This document shows, piece by piece, positions 28,744 through 37,887 of a DNA stretch of 64,000 nt (positions within the stretch are counted from its first letter, which is position 1; each line of letters starts with the position of its first letter). The position numbers and the translations under genes were made by a program. The notes under the pieces are model-generated. The model ran no database searches. It had not been told where the DNA came from and saw only the letters and a list, made by a program, of their open reading frames with translations. Origin of the DNA: Cellulophaga sp. RHA19 (GTDB lineage Bacteria > Bacteroidota > Bacteroidia > Flavobacteriales > Flavobacteriaceae); assembly GCF_002813425.1 (NCBI RefSeq), contig NZ_PHUL01000001.1, positions 1,054,001 through 1,118,000 of the forward strand, in the 5' to 3' direction.

Positions 28744-28765
28744 AATTAACTAAACTTAGACTTTC

Positions 28766-30403
28766 TTAATAAAATAAGCCATACATAACAAAGCAAGCTA
28801 TAACTAACAAAATAGCTTGTACTCTAAAATTTTTATACCAAACAATACCTTTTAACTCCTTGGTTTCATCTATCCAAATTTGTTTAGTCCATGTGTTTGC
28901 TTTAACCTTATCTGCAGGTGGTGGTGCAGTAGCCAAACTAACAACTACAGATACAACTAAACTAATAAGTAGTAATACTGGCGCTAATAGTAAAAAGTGT
29001 ATATCTATTTTAACGTCTAAAATGTACTTTAGTGTCATAATTGTTGCAGCAACAACTAAGCCAGCCATTAAACCGCTAAAAGCACCTTTTGCATTAGCTC
29101 TTTTCCAGAACAAGCCTATAAAAAATGTACCAACAATTGGTGGTGCTAAATAAGAAACTATTTCTTGGTAATAAGCAATAAGTGAATCAAAACTTTGAAT
29201 ATAAGGTGCCCAAATAACCGCAATTATTAATGTGATTACGGCTGTAATTTTACCAACTTTTACCTTTTTGGCGCTACTTGCATTTTTATCAATTTTACTG
29301 TAAAAATCCATTGTAAAAAGAGTAGATACAGAACTTAAGGTAGCACTTAAGGTAGAGGTTAGGGCAGATATCATTGCAGATAAAATAATACCAATTAAAC
29401 CAACGGGCAATAATTTTACAATTAGTCTAGGGTATACTTGGTCTGTATTAATACCATATTTTTCTTTTAACTCTATACCACTAATTAACTCATGTGGTAA
29501 ATTTTCTACTCCAAATAGGTTTATGCCACGCGCAATTAATCCAGGCACAATAAATATAAATAACGTAAATAGGTATAAAAAGCCTACTAGTAAAACACCT
29601 TTTCTACCGTGGTCTATAGATTTTGCAGATAAAACACGTTGTACCATAACTTGGTTGTTGGCCCAAAAGTAAAATCCAAGTATAGGTATCCCAACCCACA
29701 TTCCTAACCAAGGTACGGTTGGGTCGTCTAAAGGTCTGGTTAATTTTAGCCAAACACCATCATTAAATTTATCTATAAAAGATTCCCAACCACCAATATT
29801 GCTAATAGCGTAAAACGATAAAATTGAAGAACCAATAATTAACACAGCAGCCTGTATCATATCTGCATTTATTGCAGAAGATAAACCACCAATAATTGTA
29901 TAACTACCGGCTACGGCAGCCATACCTATAATAATCCAGATGATTTCTACTTCCGGAAAAATCATTTTAATAATTAAGGCTCCTGTGTATAGTGTTGCAG
30001 CGGCATCTAAAAAAACGTTACCAATAATTGTAATAAAAGAAAAGTAGGTTCTTGATTTACCATCAAACCTGCGCTCTAAAAATTCTGGCATTGTAAAAAT
30101 TCCAGATTTTATGTAGAAAGGTAAAAAGAACATAGCAAAAAACACCATTATTAATACAGATATCCAGTTGTAGTTAAACACTGCAATACCACTAATAAAG
30201 CCTTCACCAGAATGTCCCATTAAAGTAGAACTAGATACGCTTGCGGCAAACAAAGACAACCCAACCATTGGCCAAGTTAAGTTTCTGCCAGCTAAAAAAT
30301 AAGCGTCAGAATCGTTACTCTTACCGTTTTTTAAAGCCCACCATATTATAAAAACAATATAAAGAACAAGAACCGTAAGGTCTATATAACTTAAATTACT
30401 CAT
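28766..30403 (-). CDS. Sodium/solute symporter (SSS family), probably sugar-specific
   Basis: This 545-aa protein has about 13-14 membrane helices and the SSS fold seen in SGLT-type sodium-sugar transporters (VSSSTLMGHSGEGF, PEFLERRFDGKSRTY, WANNQVMVQRVLSAKS, ISALTSTLSATLSSVSTLF). It is the last gene of the polysaccharide utilisation operon, 3 bases after the preceding hydrolase gene. It therefore probably imports the mono- or oligosaccharides released by the GH-A enzymes, for cleavage by the GH130 enzyme. Confidence 0.88.
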   Translation of the reverse strand: MSNLSYIDLTVLVLYIVFIIWWALKNGKSNDSDAYFLAGRNLTWPMVGLSLFAASVSSSTLMGHSGEGFISGIAVFNYNWISVLIMVFFAMFFLPFYIKSGIFTMPEFLERRFDGKSRTYFSFITIIGNVFLDAAATLYTGALIIKMIFPEVEIIWIIIGMAAVAGSYTIIGGLSSAINADMIQAAVLIIGSSILSFYAISNIGGWESFIDKFNDGVWLKLTRPLDDPTVPWLGMWVGIPILGFYFWANNQVMVQRVLSAKSIDHGRKGVLLVGFLYLFTLFIFIVPGLIARGINLFGVENLPHELISGIELKEKYGINTDQVYPRLIVKLLPVGLIGIILSAMISALTSTLSATLSSVSTLFTMDFYSKIDKNASSAKKVKVGKITAVITLIIAVIWAPYIQSFDSLIAYYQEIVSYLAPPIVGTFFIGLFWKRANAKGAFSGLMAGLVVAATIMTLKYILDVKIDIHFLLLAPVLLLISLVVSVVVSLATAPPPADKVKANTWTKQIWIDETKELKGIVWYKNFRVQAILLVIACFVMYGLFY

Positions 30404-30406
30404 AAA

Positions 30407-31951
30407 TTAATAGTTGTATGTTGTGTAAAGTAATACGCTTTTTGCAGGTATTGTTATTTGCTCTGCATTTGTAGTAAAACTTAAATTAGTTTGTACGGCT
30501 TTAGGAAAGTTATTATTGTCTACAGGTCTGTTGTTTTCACTATAGATATACTTTTTAAAGCTTTTGTTTTTAAGATTTTTAGTATCTAAAGAAAATGTAG
30601 CTTCTTTGTTACTATTATTTACAATTGAAAATGTAATATGATTAGTAGTAGACCAGCCGGCAACCATGCGTACTTTATCTAATTTTAACCCAGTAGTTTT
30701 TACAATTTTCATATCGTTTGAAAAATACCGTGTTAATAAAGCCCAGGTGTAAAACCAAGGTCTAATGGCTTCTTCTTTAGCATCACCAGTTAGTTCTTTG
30801 CCAAGAATGTTCCACATTCCCCATTTTTTAAGCTGATTTTTTTCACCTGTATCACCATTTGTATGCATTGCATCATCTAAACCCCATGCAATAACAGCAT
30901 CAAAACCGCTGTTCATAGACTGTACTAAAACATCTGCCATATCTACACCGTAATCATAATCGTAAACAGATAATTGACTATCTGGACTAGCAAACTCATC
31001 AGCCTCGTATCTTTTTATATTTTCGTCTACATATTTTTCAAAACCTATTTCACCTAAAATAAAAGGTTTTTTTGCAACGCTATCGGCAAAAGAAATCATT
31101 TTAGTGTAGTGTTTTTCAAAATCACCAGAGCGTACAAATTCTTTTGTTGGGTAATCATGAACATCATAAGCAGCTAAAACATCATTTAATTGTAATACCG
31201 CTTCTTTAGCCCACTCTTCACCCGTGTATTTAGATTTCTCATTATTAAAAGGAGTAGCGTCTGGACCAATAACTTTTACTGGCGTTTTTAGTTTTTTTGA
31301 TAAAAAAGCACTGTCTAGTTTTTTAACACCAAGTTTCCATTCGCCCCAATTGCCATCTACAGAAGACCAATAACCGTTTGGTTCATTCACCAAATTGTAA
31401 TAGTTAATACAAGTATACCCTTTTGTATTAACAAGGTAGTTTAGGTGTTCTGCAATACTATTTAGCCACTTAGGGTCTGTGGCTCCGGTAAATGCATCTT
31501 GCATTTTTAAATGGGTGTCATGTACTTTATACGGTTGTCCCCATTCACCTAGAATAACTTTAATGTCGTTTTTTTCACAATAGTCTAGCAGCTTGTATAA
31601 AGCTTGCATTTCTTGATTTTCAAAATTAAGAATTGGGTTGCCATCTTTGTCTATACCCTCTAGGTATCTCCAATTTGCTTGGTCTAATACCCTAACAATT
31701 TTTGGCTTCATATAATCTAACCTTTTAAAAACAGTTTCCCATTTTTTATTAGTCATTAATAAGCCCCATTCTGCATCATCTGCATCTGCGTGTGGATACG
31801 CAGACCACTCTACACCATTGCCAATAAACTCATTAGAAATAACTTTATCGGCTTCAATTTTAACCAACTCATCTTTTTTTACCGTTTGGCAAGATGCTAA
31901 CGGCAAAAAAAGGAGAAGTAAAATGTAATTAAATAGTTGCTTTTTAAGCAT
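30407..31951 (-). CDS. Clan GH-A glycoside hydrolase lipoprotein, paralogue of the 33055 gene
   Basis: This 514-aa predicted lipoprotein (LPLASCQTVKKDE) has a TIM-barrel hydrolase region. The likely acid/base Glu is in NLVNEPNGYW and the likely nucleophile is in ILGEIGFEK. A C-terminal beta-sandwich of about 100 residues follows (HITFSIVNNSN to IPAKSVLLYTTYNY), as in several GH families with a beta-domain. It shares the FIGNG, NEPNG, LGEIGF and WGMWNILG landmarks with the protein at 33055, so the pair arose by duplication. The exact GH family is not clear; the substrate may be a beta-mannosyl or beta-glucosyl glycan given the GH130 neighbour. It overlaps the GH130 gene by 8 bases. Confidence 0.78.
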   Translation of the reverse strand: MLKKQLFNYILLLLFLPLASCQTVKKDELVKIEADKVISNEFIGNGVEWSAYPHADADDAEWGLLMTNKKWETVFKRLDYMKPKIVRVLDQANWRYLEGIDKDGNPILNFENQEMQALYKLLDYCEKNDIKVILGEWGQPYKVHDTHLKMQDAFTGATDPKWLNSIAEHLNYLVNTKGYTCINYYNLVNEPNGYWSSVDGNWGEWKLGVKKLDSAFLSKKLKTPVKVIGPDATPFNNEKSKYTGEEWAKEAVLQLNDVLAAYDVHDYPTKEFVRSGDFEKHYTKMISFADSVAKKPFILGEIGFEKYVDENIKRYEADEFASPDSQLSVYDYDYGVDMADVLVQSMNSGFDAVIAWGLDDAMHTNGDTGEKNQLKKWGMWNILGKELTGDAKEEAIRPWFYTWALLTRYFSNDMKIVKTTGLKLDKVRMVAGWSTTNHITFSIVNNSNKEATFSLDTKNLKNKSFKKYIYSENNRPVDNNNFPKAVQTNLSFTTNAEQITIPAKSVLLYTTYNY

Positions 31952-32990
31952 TTTTTAATTCGTTTAATAATTCATCAATATTACAAGTTGCAAGACCAAC
32001 GTACTTGTCTGCAGCACCATAATATACATATAAAGTATCATCAATAATCATATTTCCTGTTGGAAAAACACAGCCTTTGTAAAAGCCTTCAATTTCATAA
32101 TCATGCTCTGGCTCCATAATCCAATTTGTTAGCCTAGACTTTACAATTGTAGGATCTTCTAGGTCTAAAAGAGCTGCGCCAACACGGTAATATCCTAGTC
32201 CGCCATTTTCTACACCATGGTATATAATTAGCCAACCATCTTTAGTTTTTAAAGGAGGTGTGCTACCGCCAATTTTTTCTTCCCAAGTGCCATTTATTCC
32301 TGCTAACAATAATGTGCTTGGTTCTTCCCAAACCATTAAATCGTCAGAAAAGCGAAGCCAAATAGATGGTTTGTCACAACCGTATTCTTCACCGATCCAT
32401 TCTTTTGGTCTATGCAACATTGCAAATTTTCCGTTTATTTTTTCTGGAAAAATAATAACATCCCTGTCATCTAAATTACTTTGTGTAATTCTTCCTAAAC
32501 GTCTGTAGTTTTTAAAATCTTTGGTTAAAAGTAAGCCAGAGTTTGCAATGTTATTTTTTAAAACCAACGGAGCATCGGCATCACATTGTGGCAATAAAAT
32601 TTCATCATGGTCAAAGTTCCAGTATTGTCCAGGAGGGTGAGGTCTGTAGGCATAGGTTACATAAAATTCATCTCCAAATTTTACAATTCTAGGATCTTCT
32701 ACTGCACCCATATCTGGACCGTCTGTGCTAGGGCTAAAAACAGGCTGGTTAGAGGTGCGTGTAAAGTTTACGCCATCTGTACTGGTAGCTAAACCAAAAC
32801 GTATTTGGTGTTCTACGTCATTACCAGCGGCTCTGTATAGCATATAAAATGTACCATCTTCATACCAAACACCAGGGTTACACACTACTAAGCTTTCCCA
32901 ATCGTTTTCTGGGTTTGGACTTAATACTGGGTTGTTTTGATGTTTTTTAAGACGTAATAATCCTGTTTTTTTTTGTTCTACAGTATTCAT
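31944..32990 (-). CDS. GH130-family beta-mannoside phosphorylase
   Basis: This 348-aa five-bladed propeller enzyme has GH130 landmarks NPGVWYEDGTFYMLYRA, GAVEDPRIVKFGDEFYVTYA, DRDVIIFPEKINGKFAMLHR, GGSTPP and YHGVENGGLGYYRVG. The Asp of VEDPR is the expected general acid. GH130 enzymes split beta-mannosidic bonds using phosphate to give mannose 1-phosphate, acting on mannooligosaccharides or mannosyl-glucose. There is no signal peptide, so it acts in the cytoplasm on imported oligosaccharides. Its place between two secreted hydrolases in the SusCD operon points to a mannose-containing polysaccharide as substrate. Confidence 0.9.
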   Translation of the reverse strand: MNTVEQKKTGLLRLKKHQNNPVLSPNPENDWESLVVCNPGVWYEDGTFYMLYRAAGNDVEHQIRFGLATSTDGVNFTRTSNQPVFSPSTDGPDMGAVEDPRIVKFGDEFYVTYAYRPHPPGQYWNFDHDEILLPQCDADAPLVLKNNIANSGLLLTKDFKNYRRLGRITQSNLDDRDVIIFPEKINGKFAMLHRPKEWIGEEYGCDKPSIWLRFSDDLMVWEEPSTLLLAGINGTWEEKIGGSTPPLKTKDGWLIIYHGVENGGLGYYRVGAALLDLEDPTIVKSRLTNWIMEPEHDYEIEGFYKGCVFPTGNMIIDDTLYVYYGAADKYVGLATCNIDELLNELKNA

Positions 32991-33054
32991 ACTAATTTTT
33001 ATTTCCTTATTTGTAAATTATTTTTGATTGATTTTTTAAACTTTAGTTTTTGGC

Positions 33055-34572
33055 TTACTCCATATTTGTAAATAGTATAAAAGACTCTCCTTCTAAGGTC
33101 ATATTTACACCACTTGTAAAGTTTAATTCTGTGTTGTTTTCTATTGGAGTAGCAAAACCATTTTCATCTACTTTGCCAACAAAAGAGCCATCTGCATTAG
33201 ATTTATAGCTGTATTTATTAGCTGTTAAAGTACCTAGAAAGTCCGATTTTAATTTTAGCTCATATGTAGAATAGTGCGAGTTTACAATCGCAATTGTTTG
33301 TTTGCCATTGTATGTGCCTACTACGGCGCGTAATCCTTTTTTATTAGGTAGTTCTACGTTATAAATGTCACTGCCAGCAGGAAAAAAGCGTGTAAGTAAT
33401 GAAACTGGGTAAAAGTAAGGTCTAATGTTTTCATCACTAGCATTACCAGTGTGCTCTTCGCCTAAAATGTTCCAAAATCCCCAACGTTTTAATTTATCAG
33501 ACTGGTAATCTCCGTTGTCTGGGCTGTTGTACATAGCATCGTCCATATTCCATACTAAAGAACCAGAGTAGCCTTCTCTCATTGCTTGTATTAAAGCATC
33601 TGCCATATCTATGCCATAAAAAGCTTTATAAATCATCATATTAGAATCTTCACCAGCATATGGGTCGTTAGCAATAGCTTCTTCGTTTTGTAATTTTAGT
33701 TCTGCGTCTACCTCTGTGTATTTAAATCCAATTTCACCCAACACAATACGCTTGTCTGCCGGAGTTATTTTTTTGTAAGCGTTAAGCATTTGTGCAAATT
33801 CACCATTGCGAATTAGTTGTTGTTGTGGGTATACGTGAATGTCATACAAGCCAACATTGTCACCCAAATCTGCTTCTGTTTTTGTTAACCAATCTGTTTG
33901 GCTAGCAGTATTAAAAACAGCAATATCTGGCCCCATAACTTTTATGTCTGTTAAGCTGTAGTTTTTCATTTCTTCTAAATAAGCTAGCTGTACATTTTTC
34001 CAAATGTTGTAATCTCCTTTAGTGCTAGACCAGTCGCCATTAGGCTCATTAATAATGTTTATTGTTTTAATATTGGTATACCCTTTTTCGTTTACTAAAT
34101 GATTTAAGAATTTCACAGATTTTTCAATCCAATCCATATCTATAGTGCTAATGTCGCCTACGGAACTGTGTCCCCATTCGCCATACGTAATTTCTATATT
34201 ACGATCTTTAGCATAGTCTAGCATTTTAAAGAGTGATAGTGTCTTTGTGGTCTCGTCATACACACCATCATTATCATAAGACCAGCCAGAGTTGGTTACA
34301 ATTCTTAAAAACGGAGGGCGCATAAAATCTATACGACTAAATAAAGTGTTCCAATCTGCATCACTAAGTGTTTCTGTACCTAACCAAGTTGGTACCATAT
34401 CATAACCACCCCATTGTGCACCGTTACCAACAAAGTTTGTAGAAACCAATTCTTCAGTAATTACAACTTCTCTATTTTTTTCTACGGAAGTAAATGCAGG
34501 TTCATCATCATCACAACTTGCAGCAACAAGTAGCATAGGTAGCACAGCGGCGAATATATTTTTAAGTCTCAT
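33055..34572 (-). CDS. Clan GH-A glycoside hydrolase, likely surface lipoprotein
   Basis: This 505-aa predicted lipoprotein has VAASCDDDEPAF at its leader. The acidic run after Cys fits the Bacteroidota surface-export signal. The hydrolase barrel has the likely acid/base Glu in NIINEPNGDWSS and the nucleophile in VLGEIGFKY; a beta-domain closes the protein. Together with its paralogue at 30407 it probably cuts the polymer outside the cell. It lies directly after the duplicated-domain lipoprotein in the operon. Confidence 0.8.
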   Translation of the reverse strand: MRLKNIFAAVLPMLLVAASCDDDEPAFTSVEKNREVVITEELVSTNFVGNGAQWGGYDMVPTWLGTETLSDADWNTLFSRIDFMRPPFLRIVTNSGWSYDNDGVYDETTKTLSLFKMLDYAKDRNIEITYGEWGHSSVGDISTIDMDWIEKSVKFLNHLVNEKGYTNIKTINIINEPNGDWSSTKGDYNIWKNVQLAYLEEMKNYSLTDIKVMGPDIAVFNTASQTDWLTKTEADLGDNVGLYDIHVYPQQQLIRNGEFAQMLNAYKKITPADKRIVLGEIGFKYTEVDAELKLQNEEAIANDPYAGEDSNMMIYKAFYGIDMADALIQAMREGYSGSLVWNMDDAMYNSPDNGDYQSDKLKRWGFWNILGEEHTGNASDENIRPYFYPVSLLTRFFPAGSDIYNVELPNKKGLRAVVGTYNGKQTIAIVNSHYSTYELKLKSDFLGTLTANKYSYKSNADGSFVGKVDENGFATPIENNTELNFTSGVNMTLEGESFILFTNME

Positions 34573-34630
34573 ATTTTTATTTTTAGTATTGTTGTATCTC
34601 CTTAATTTTTATAATCAAATTGATGATCTA

Positions 34631-36328
34631 TTATTTACTTAAGTTGTACCACATTTTTTTAGACATATGTGCTGTTTCTTCGTAATTATAGTTTGTGTCT
34701 GTCCAATTATACAACTCAGATAAATACTCTACTTCTGAGCTTATAGCAATTTCGGTTTCAGAATTAATTTCTAGTGTTAAAACAAATACAGCTCCTTCGC
34801 TATCTGTAATAGTTACTGTGTCACCAACAAGTTCCCAAGTTCCTGTACCAGTAGGGACTTTTCTAAACCTAGAATTAAATTCTGTTTCTGGCCAAGTAGT
34901 ATCATCAGAAACAAAATCTCCGTACTCGCCATCAGTACCAGCGTTGTTTTCAAACGTTCCGTAAGGGTTGTCTCCATTTTTGCCTTCTACAATAAATGAT
35001 ATGGTGTTGTCTAGCTCTTTACCTGCACTAGGTAGGTAATTATTTAAAAGTTCCGTTTTCTCCCAACCCCAGCTTTCCCAGGTAAACATATCACAGTAAA
35101 CTCCAATTTCAGCAATATTCCAAGTACCTGCAATAGATACGCTTCCGGGATCAAAATCTATTTTTAATTTAATGGTCCACATAGCACTTTCCCCTGTTTC
35201 TGAAGTAACATTTATTGTAGTAGAATTACCTGTAGAGAAATTTAAAGTGCTACCAATATTAGTGTCTGATGTAGCTGCATAAGATACGTTTAAGCTAGTA
35301 AGTTCTATAGCAGAAATATCTGTGCCATTATCTGCAATGGTAACCGTAACTTCTTTAGTATCTGTATTTATTTCTGTATCGCCTATTTGGTTTGCAACAG
35401 TTAAGCCCGTAATGCTATTGCCCGTTTGTATTACACGTTCTTTTGTTAGTGTATACCAAGTTAATTTAGACATATGAGCTAGTTCTTCAAAACTCCAGTC
35501 AGTATCTGTCCAGCTAAAATTTTCGGCTAAATAAGGAACTTCAGTTTTTAAATTAACCTCGTTAGTTGCAGTTAGTAGCTCTAAATCTAGTTCATGCTCT
35601 ACTTTGTTTGCATCGGTAATAATTACTTTGTTACGTTCAAAATCTCTTAACCAAGTACCATTACCAGTTGGTATTTTTCTGAATCTAGAATTAAAGTTCC
35701 ATCCTTTACCGGCATCTGAGTAACTACCAAAAGAACCGTCATTACCAGCGTTATGCTCATAATTACCAAAAGGATTTCCTTTAGCATCTGCACCTTCTAC
35801 AGTAAAAGTAATTTTGTTGTCTAGCTCTGGGTTTAATTCTGTTAAGTAACCAAACATACTTTCATTCTTTTCCCAGCCCCAGCTTTCCCAAGTAAACATA
35901 TCGCAATACATACGCACATCACCAATGTACCAAGTACCTTCTAAGTCGGACTTAAAAGGAAGCATTGTAACCTCCCAATCTAAACTATTGCCAGCTCCAG
36001 ATGCAACAGAGATGGTAGTTGTGCCACTACTTAAATCTAATGTTGTACCCTTTTCATTTGCAGAACTTGCACCGTAAGAAAGCTCAATATTTTTAATCTC
36101 TACCTTAGATAAATCTGCAATGTTTTCGGTTTTAGCGTAAATTTTAATTTTTGCATCATCAAAATTACGTTCTATAATAGCTGTTCCTATTTGACCTTCT
36201 AGTAAAATAGAAACCACATTGCGTTCTTTTTGCCAATCTGTACCTTCTACATCTTCTAGAGGATTATCTGTACAGGCTACAAAAAATAGTGCCAACACTA
36301 CAAAGTATATGTTATTTAATTTTTTCAT
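34631..36328 (-). CDS. Duplicated-domain surface lipoprotein, probable glycan-binding protein of the SusCD locus
   Basis: This 565-aa protein has a lipoprotein leader ending FVACTDNPLED. The mature part is two copies of a unit of about 240 residues, each with a DUF5018-like or Ig-like strand region followed by a conserved module. CDMFTWESWGWEK and a NSRFRK(I/V)PTG segment occur in both modules, and both end in an ETAHMSK- or ELAHMSK-type motif. Its place right after SusD and the lack of a catalytic motif suggest a surface glycan-binding protein, analogous to SusE/SusF. The conserved Trp-rich block may form the sugar platform. The function is inferred from position. Confidence 0.72.
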   Translation of the reverse strand: MKKLNNIYFVVLALFFVACTDNPLEDVEGTDWQKERNVVSILLEGQIGTAIIERNFDDAKIKIYAKTENIADLSKVEIKNIELSYGASSANEKGTTLDLSSGTTTISVASGAGNSLDWEVTMLPFKSDLEGTWYIGDVRMYCDMFTWESWGWEKNESMFGYLTELNPELDNKITFTVEGADAKGNPFGNYEHNAGNDGSFGSYSDAGKGWNFNSRFRKIPTGNGTWLRDFERNKVIITDANKVEHELDLELLTATNEVNLKTEVPYLAENFSWTDTDWSFEELAHMSKLTWYTLTKERVIQTGNSITGLTVANQIGDTEINTDTKEVTVTIADNGTDISAIELTSLNVSYAATSDTNIGSTLNFSTGNSTTINVTSETGESAMWTIKLKIDFDPGSVSIAGTWNIAEIGVYCDMFTWESWGWEKTELLNNYLPSAGKELDNTISFIVEGKNGDNPYGTFENNAGTDGEYGDFVSDDTTWPETEFNSRFRKVPTGTGTWELVGDTVTITDSEGAVFVLTLEINSETEIAISSEVEYLSELYNWTDTNYNYEETAHMSKKMWYNLSK

Positions 36329-36339
36329 TGCGCTTTAGT

Positions 36340-37842
36340 TTAGTTGATGTTAGGGTTTAAGTCTATTTCACGTTGTGGAATAGGATAAAAAGCAACTGCT
36401 TCTGGAGATAAACCAGCGGCATTGGTTACATTGCTTTGTACTGTGTTTGTACGTCTAAGGTCCCACAGACGGTCACCTTCGTAAGCAAGTTCTCTTTGGC
36501 GTTCTGCTACAACTAATTTTCTAAAATCTGCTTTAGATAAGCCACCAATACTAGCTAGCTCTGTAGCGTTTGCTCTGCTTCTAATTTGATTGTATTGTAC
36601 TAAACCATCTGCATTAGCAGTAGCTTCTGCATAAACCAATTGTATGTCTGAGTAACGAATTAAGTATGGTCTTGTGCTTGTTTTATCACCCTCAAATAAA
36701 GGATCTATGTATTTTCTTGTAAACGGATAAATTACAGTGCCATCTGCAACAGAGCCTATAGGGACACCATCTTGATTATAAATTTCTGAAACAAATAAAT
36801 CTGTTTTACGTTTGTCTTCAGCTTCATAAGAAGTGAATAGTTTATCTGTAGTCTGAAAAACACTCCACCCGTCATGTGTTGGAGAAAAAGTATCGTCTGT
36901 GTTTTTTAGATAAACTGTAGCCCCATCTATATAAGGAATAAAGTATTTAGATAGTTTAGAGTAATCTCCTTCTTCTGTGCCAGACCTGTCTAATGATAAT
37001 ATAAAAATATGTTCTGGTCCGTTAGGAGAGTCAACATTATAAATATTTTGAAGATCAGTGTCGTGACTATATTCTCCTTGGTTGTTTAAAACCATAGCTG
37101 CGTATTCTGCAGATTTTGCGTATAAATTGTCTACACTTTCTGTAATAGTATTGTATTTAGGAACTCCATTTTCTTTAGCAGAAGCAGCAAATAAGTATAC
37201 TTTAGAAAGTAGTGCTTGTGCGGCAACCTTATCTGCACGCCCAGTAACTCTGTTTACTTCTAAATTGTCTATAGCTCTAGTTAAATCGTCTATTAAAAAC
37301 GCATATACCTCTTGCATATCTGCAGGCAATGTAGCTGTGGTTTCATCTAATTTATCTATCAAAGATTTTTGTAATGGAGCTAAACCAAAAGCTTTTATAG
37401 CATTAAAGTGGTTGTATGCTCTTAAAAATAAAGCTTCGCCAAGTATGCGTTTTTCATCTTCTGGATTAAAACCTTTGCCTTCTATATTTTCTATTACTGC
37501 ATTTGCACGGTTTACTGCAATATATATAGATCTGTAGTACTGTGTTAGTAATTGGTTTTGTGCAGTAACTTCCCAGTTTACAAATGCTTGTGCATCTGCA
37601 CCTTCGTCTGCCTTAACAACACAATTGTCTGATGCTAATTCTGTAAAATAATACGTAACAGGTGCATAACTAACAAGTGTAAGTGCATCGTAAGCATATA
37701 AAATAGATGCCTCTGCATCTTCAATAGTTTTATAGAAATTTTCATCAGAATAAAAACCAGTAGGCTCTACATCTAAGCTCTCACAAGAAGTAACACCAGC
37801 AACAAGTGCCAACCCTACTATTAATTTTTTAAAGTGCTTCAT
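36340..37842 (-). CDS. SusD/RagB-family surface glycan-binding lipoprotein
   Basis: The start at MKHFKKLIVGLAL (37842) gives 500 aa and a lipoprotein leader ending GVTSCESLDVEP. The fold is the all-helical SusD type with TPR-like helices (ALFLRAYNHFNAIKAFG, ADKVAAQALLSKVYLFAAS). The C-terminal family signature is VVAERQRELAYEGDRLWDLRR followed by a PIPQREIDLNPN tail. It caps the SusC transporter and binds the polysaccharide at the cell surface. It lies 45 bases after SusC and 11 before the next lipoprotein gene. Confidence 0.95.
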   Translation of the reverse strand: MKHFKKLIVGLALVAGVTSCESLDVEPTGFYSDENFYKTIEDAEASILYAYDALTLVSYAPVTYYFTELASDNCVVKADEGADAQAFVNWEVTAQNQLLTQYYRSIYIAVNRANAVIENIEGKGFNPEDEKRILGEALFLRAYNHFNAIKAFGLAPLQKSLIDKLDETTATLPADMQEVYAFLIDDLTRAIDNLEVNRVTGRADKVAAQALLSKVYLFAASAKENGVPKYNTITESVDNLYAKSAEYAAMVLNNQGEYSHDTDLQNIYNVDSPNGPEHIFILSLDRSGTEEGDYSKLSKYFIPYIDGATVYLKNTDDTFSPTHDGWSVFQTTDKLFTSYEAEDKRKTDLFVSEIYNQDGVPIGSVADGTVIYPFTRKYIDPLFEGDKTSTRPYLIRYSDIQLVYAEATANADGLVQYNQIRSRANATELASIGGLSKADFRKLVVAERQRELAYEGDRLWDLRRTNTVQSNVTNAAGLSPEAVAFYPIPQREIDLNPNIN

Positions 37843-37887
37843 TTTCAATTCGTTTATTATTGTAAATGTTTTCATTTTTAACTGAAT

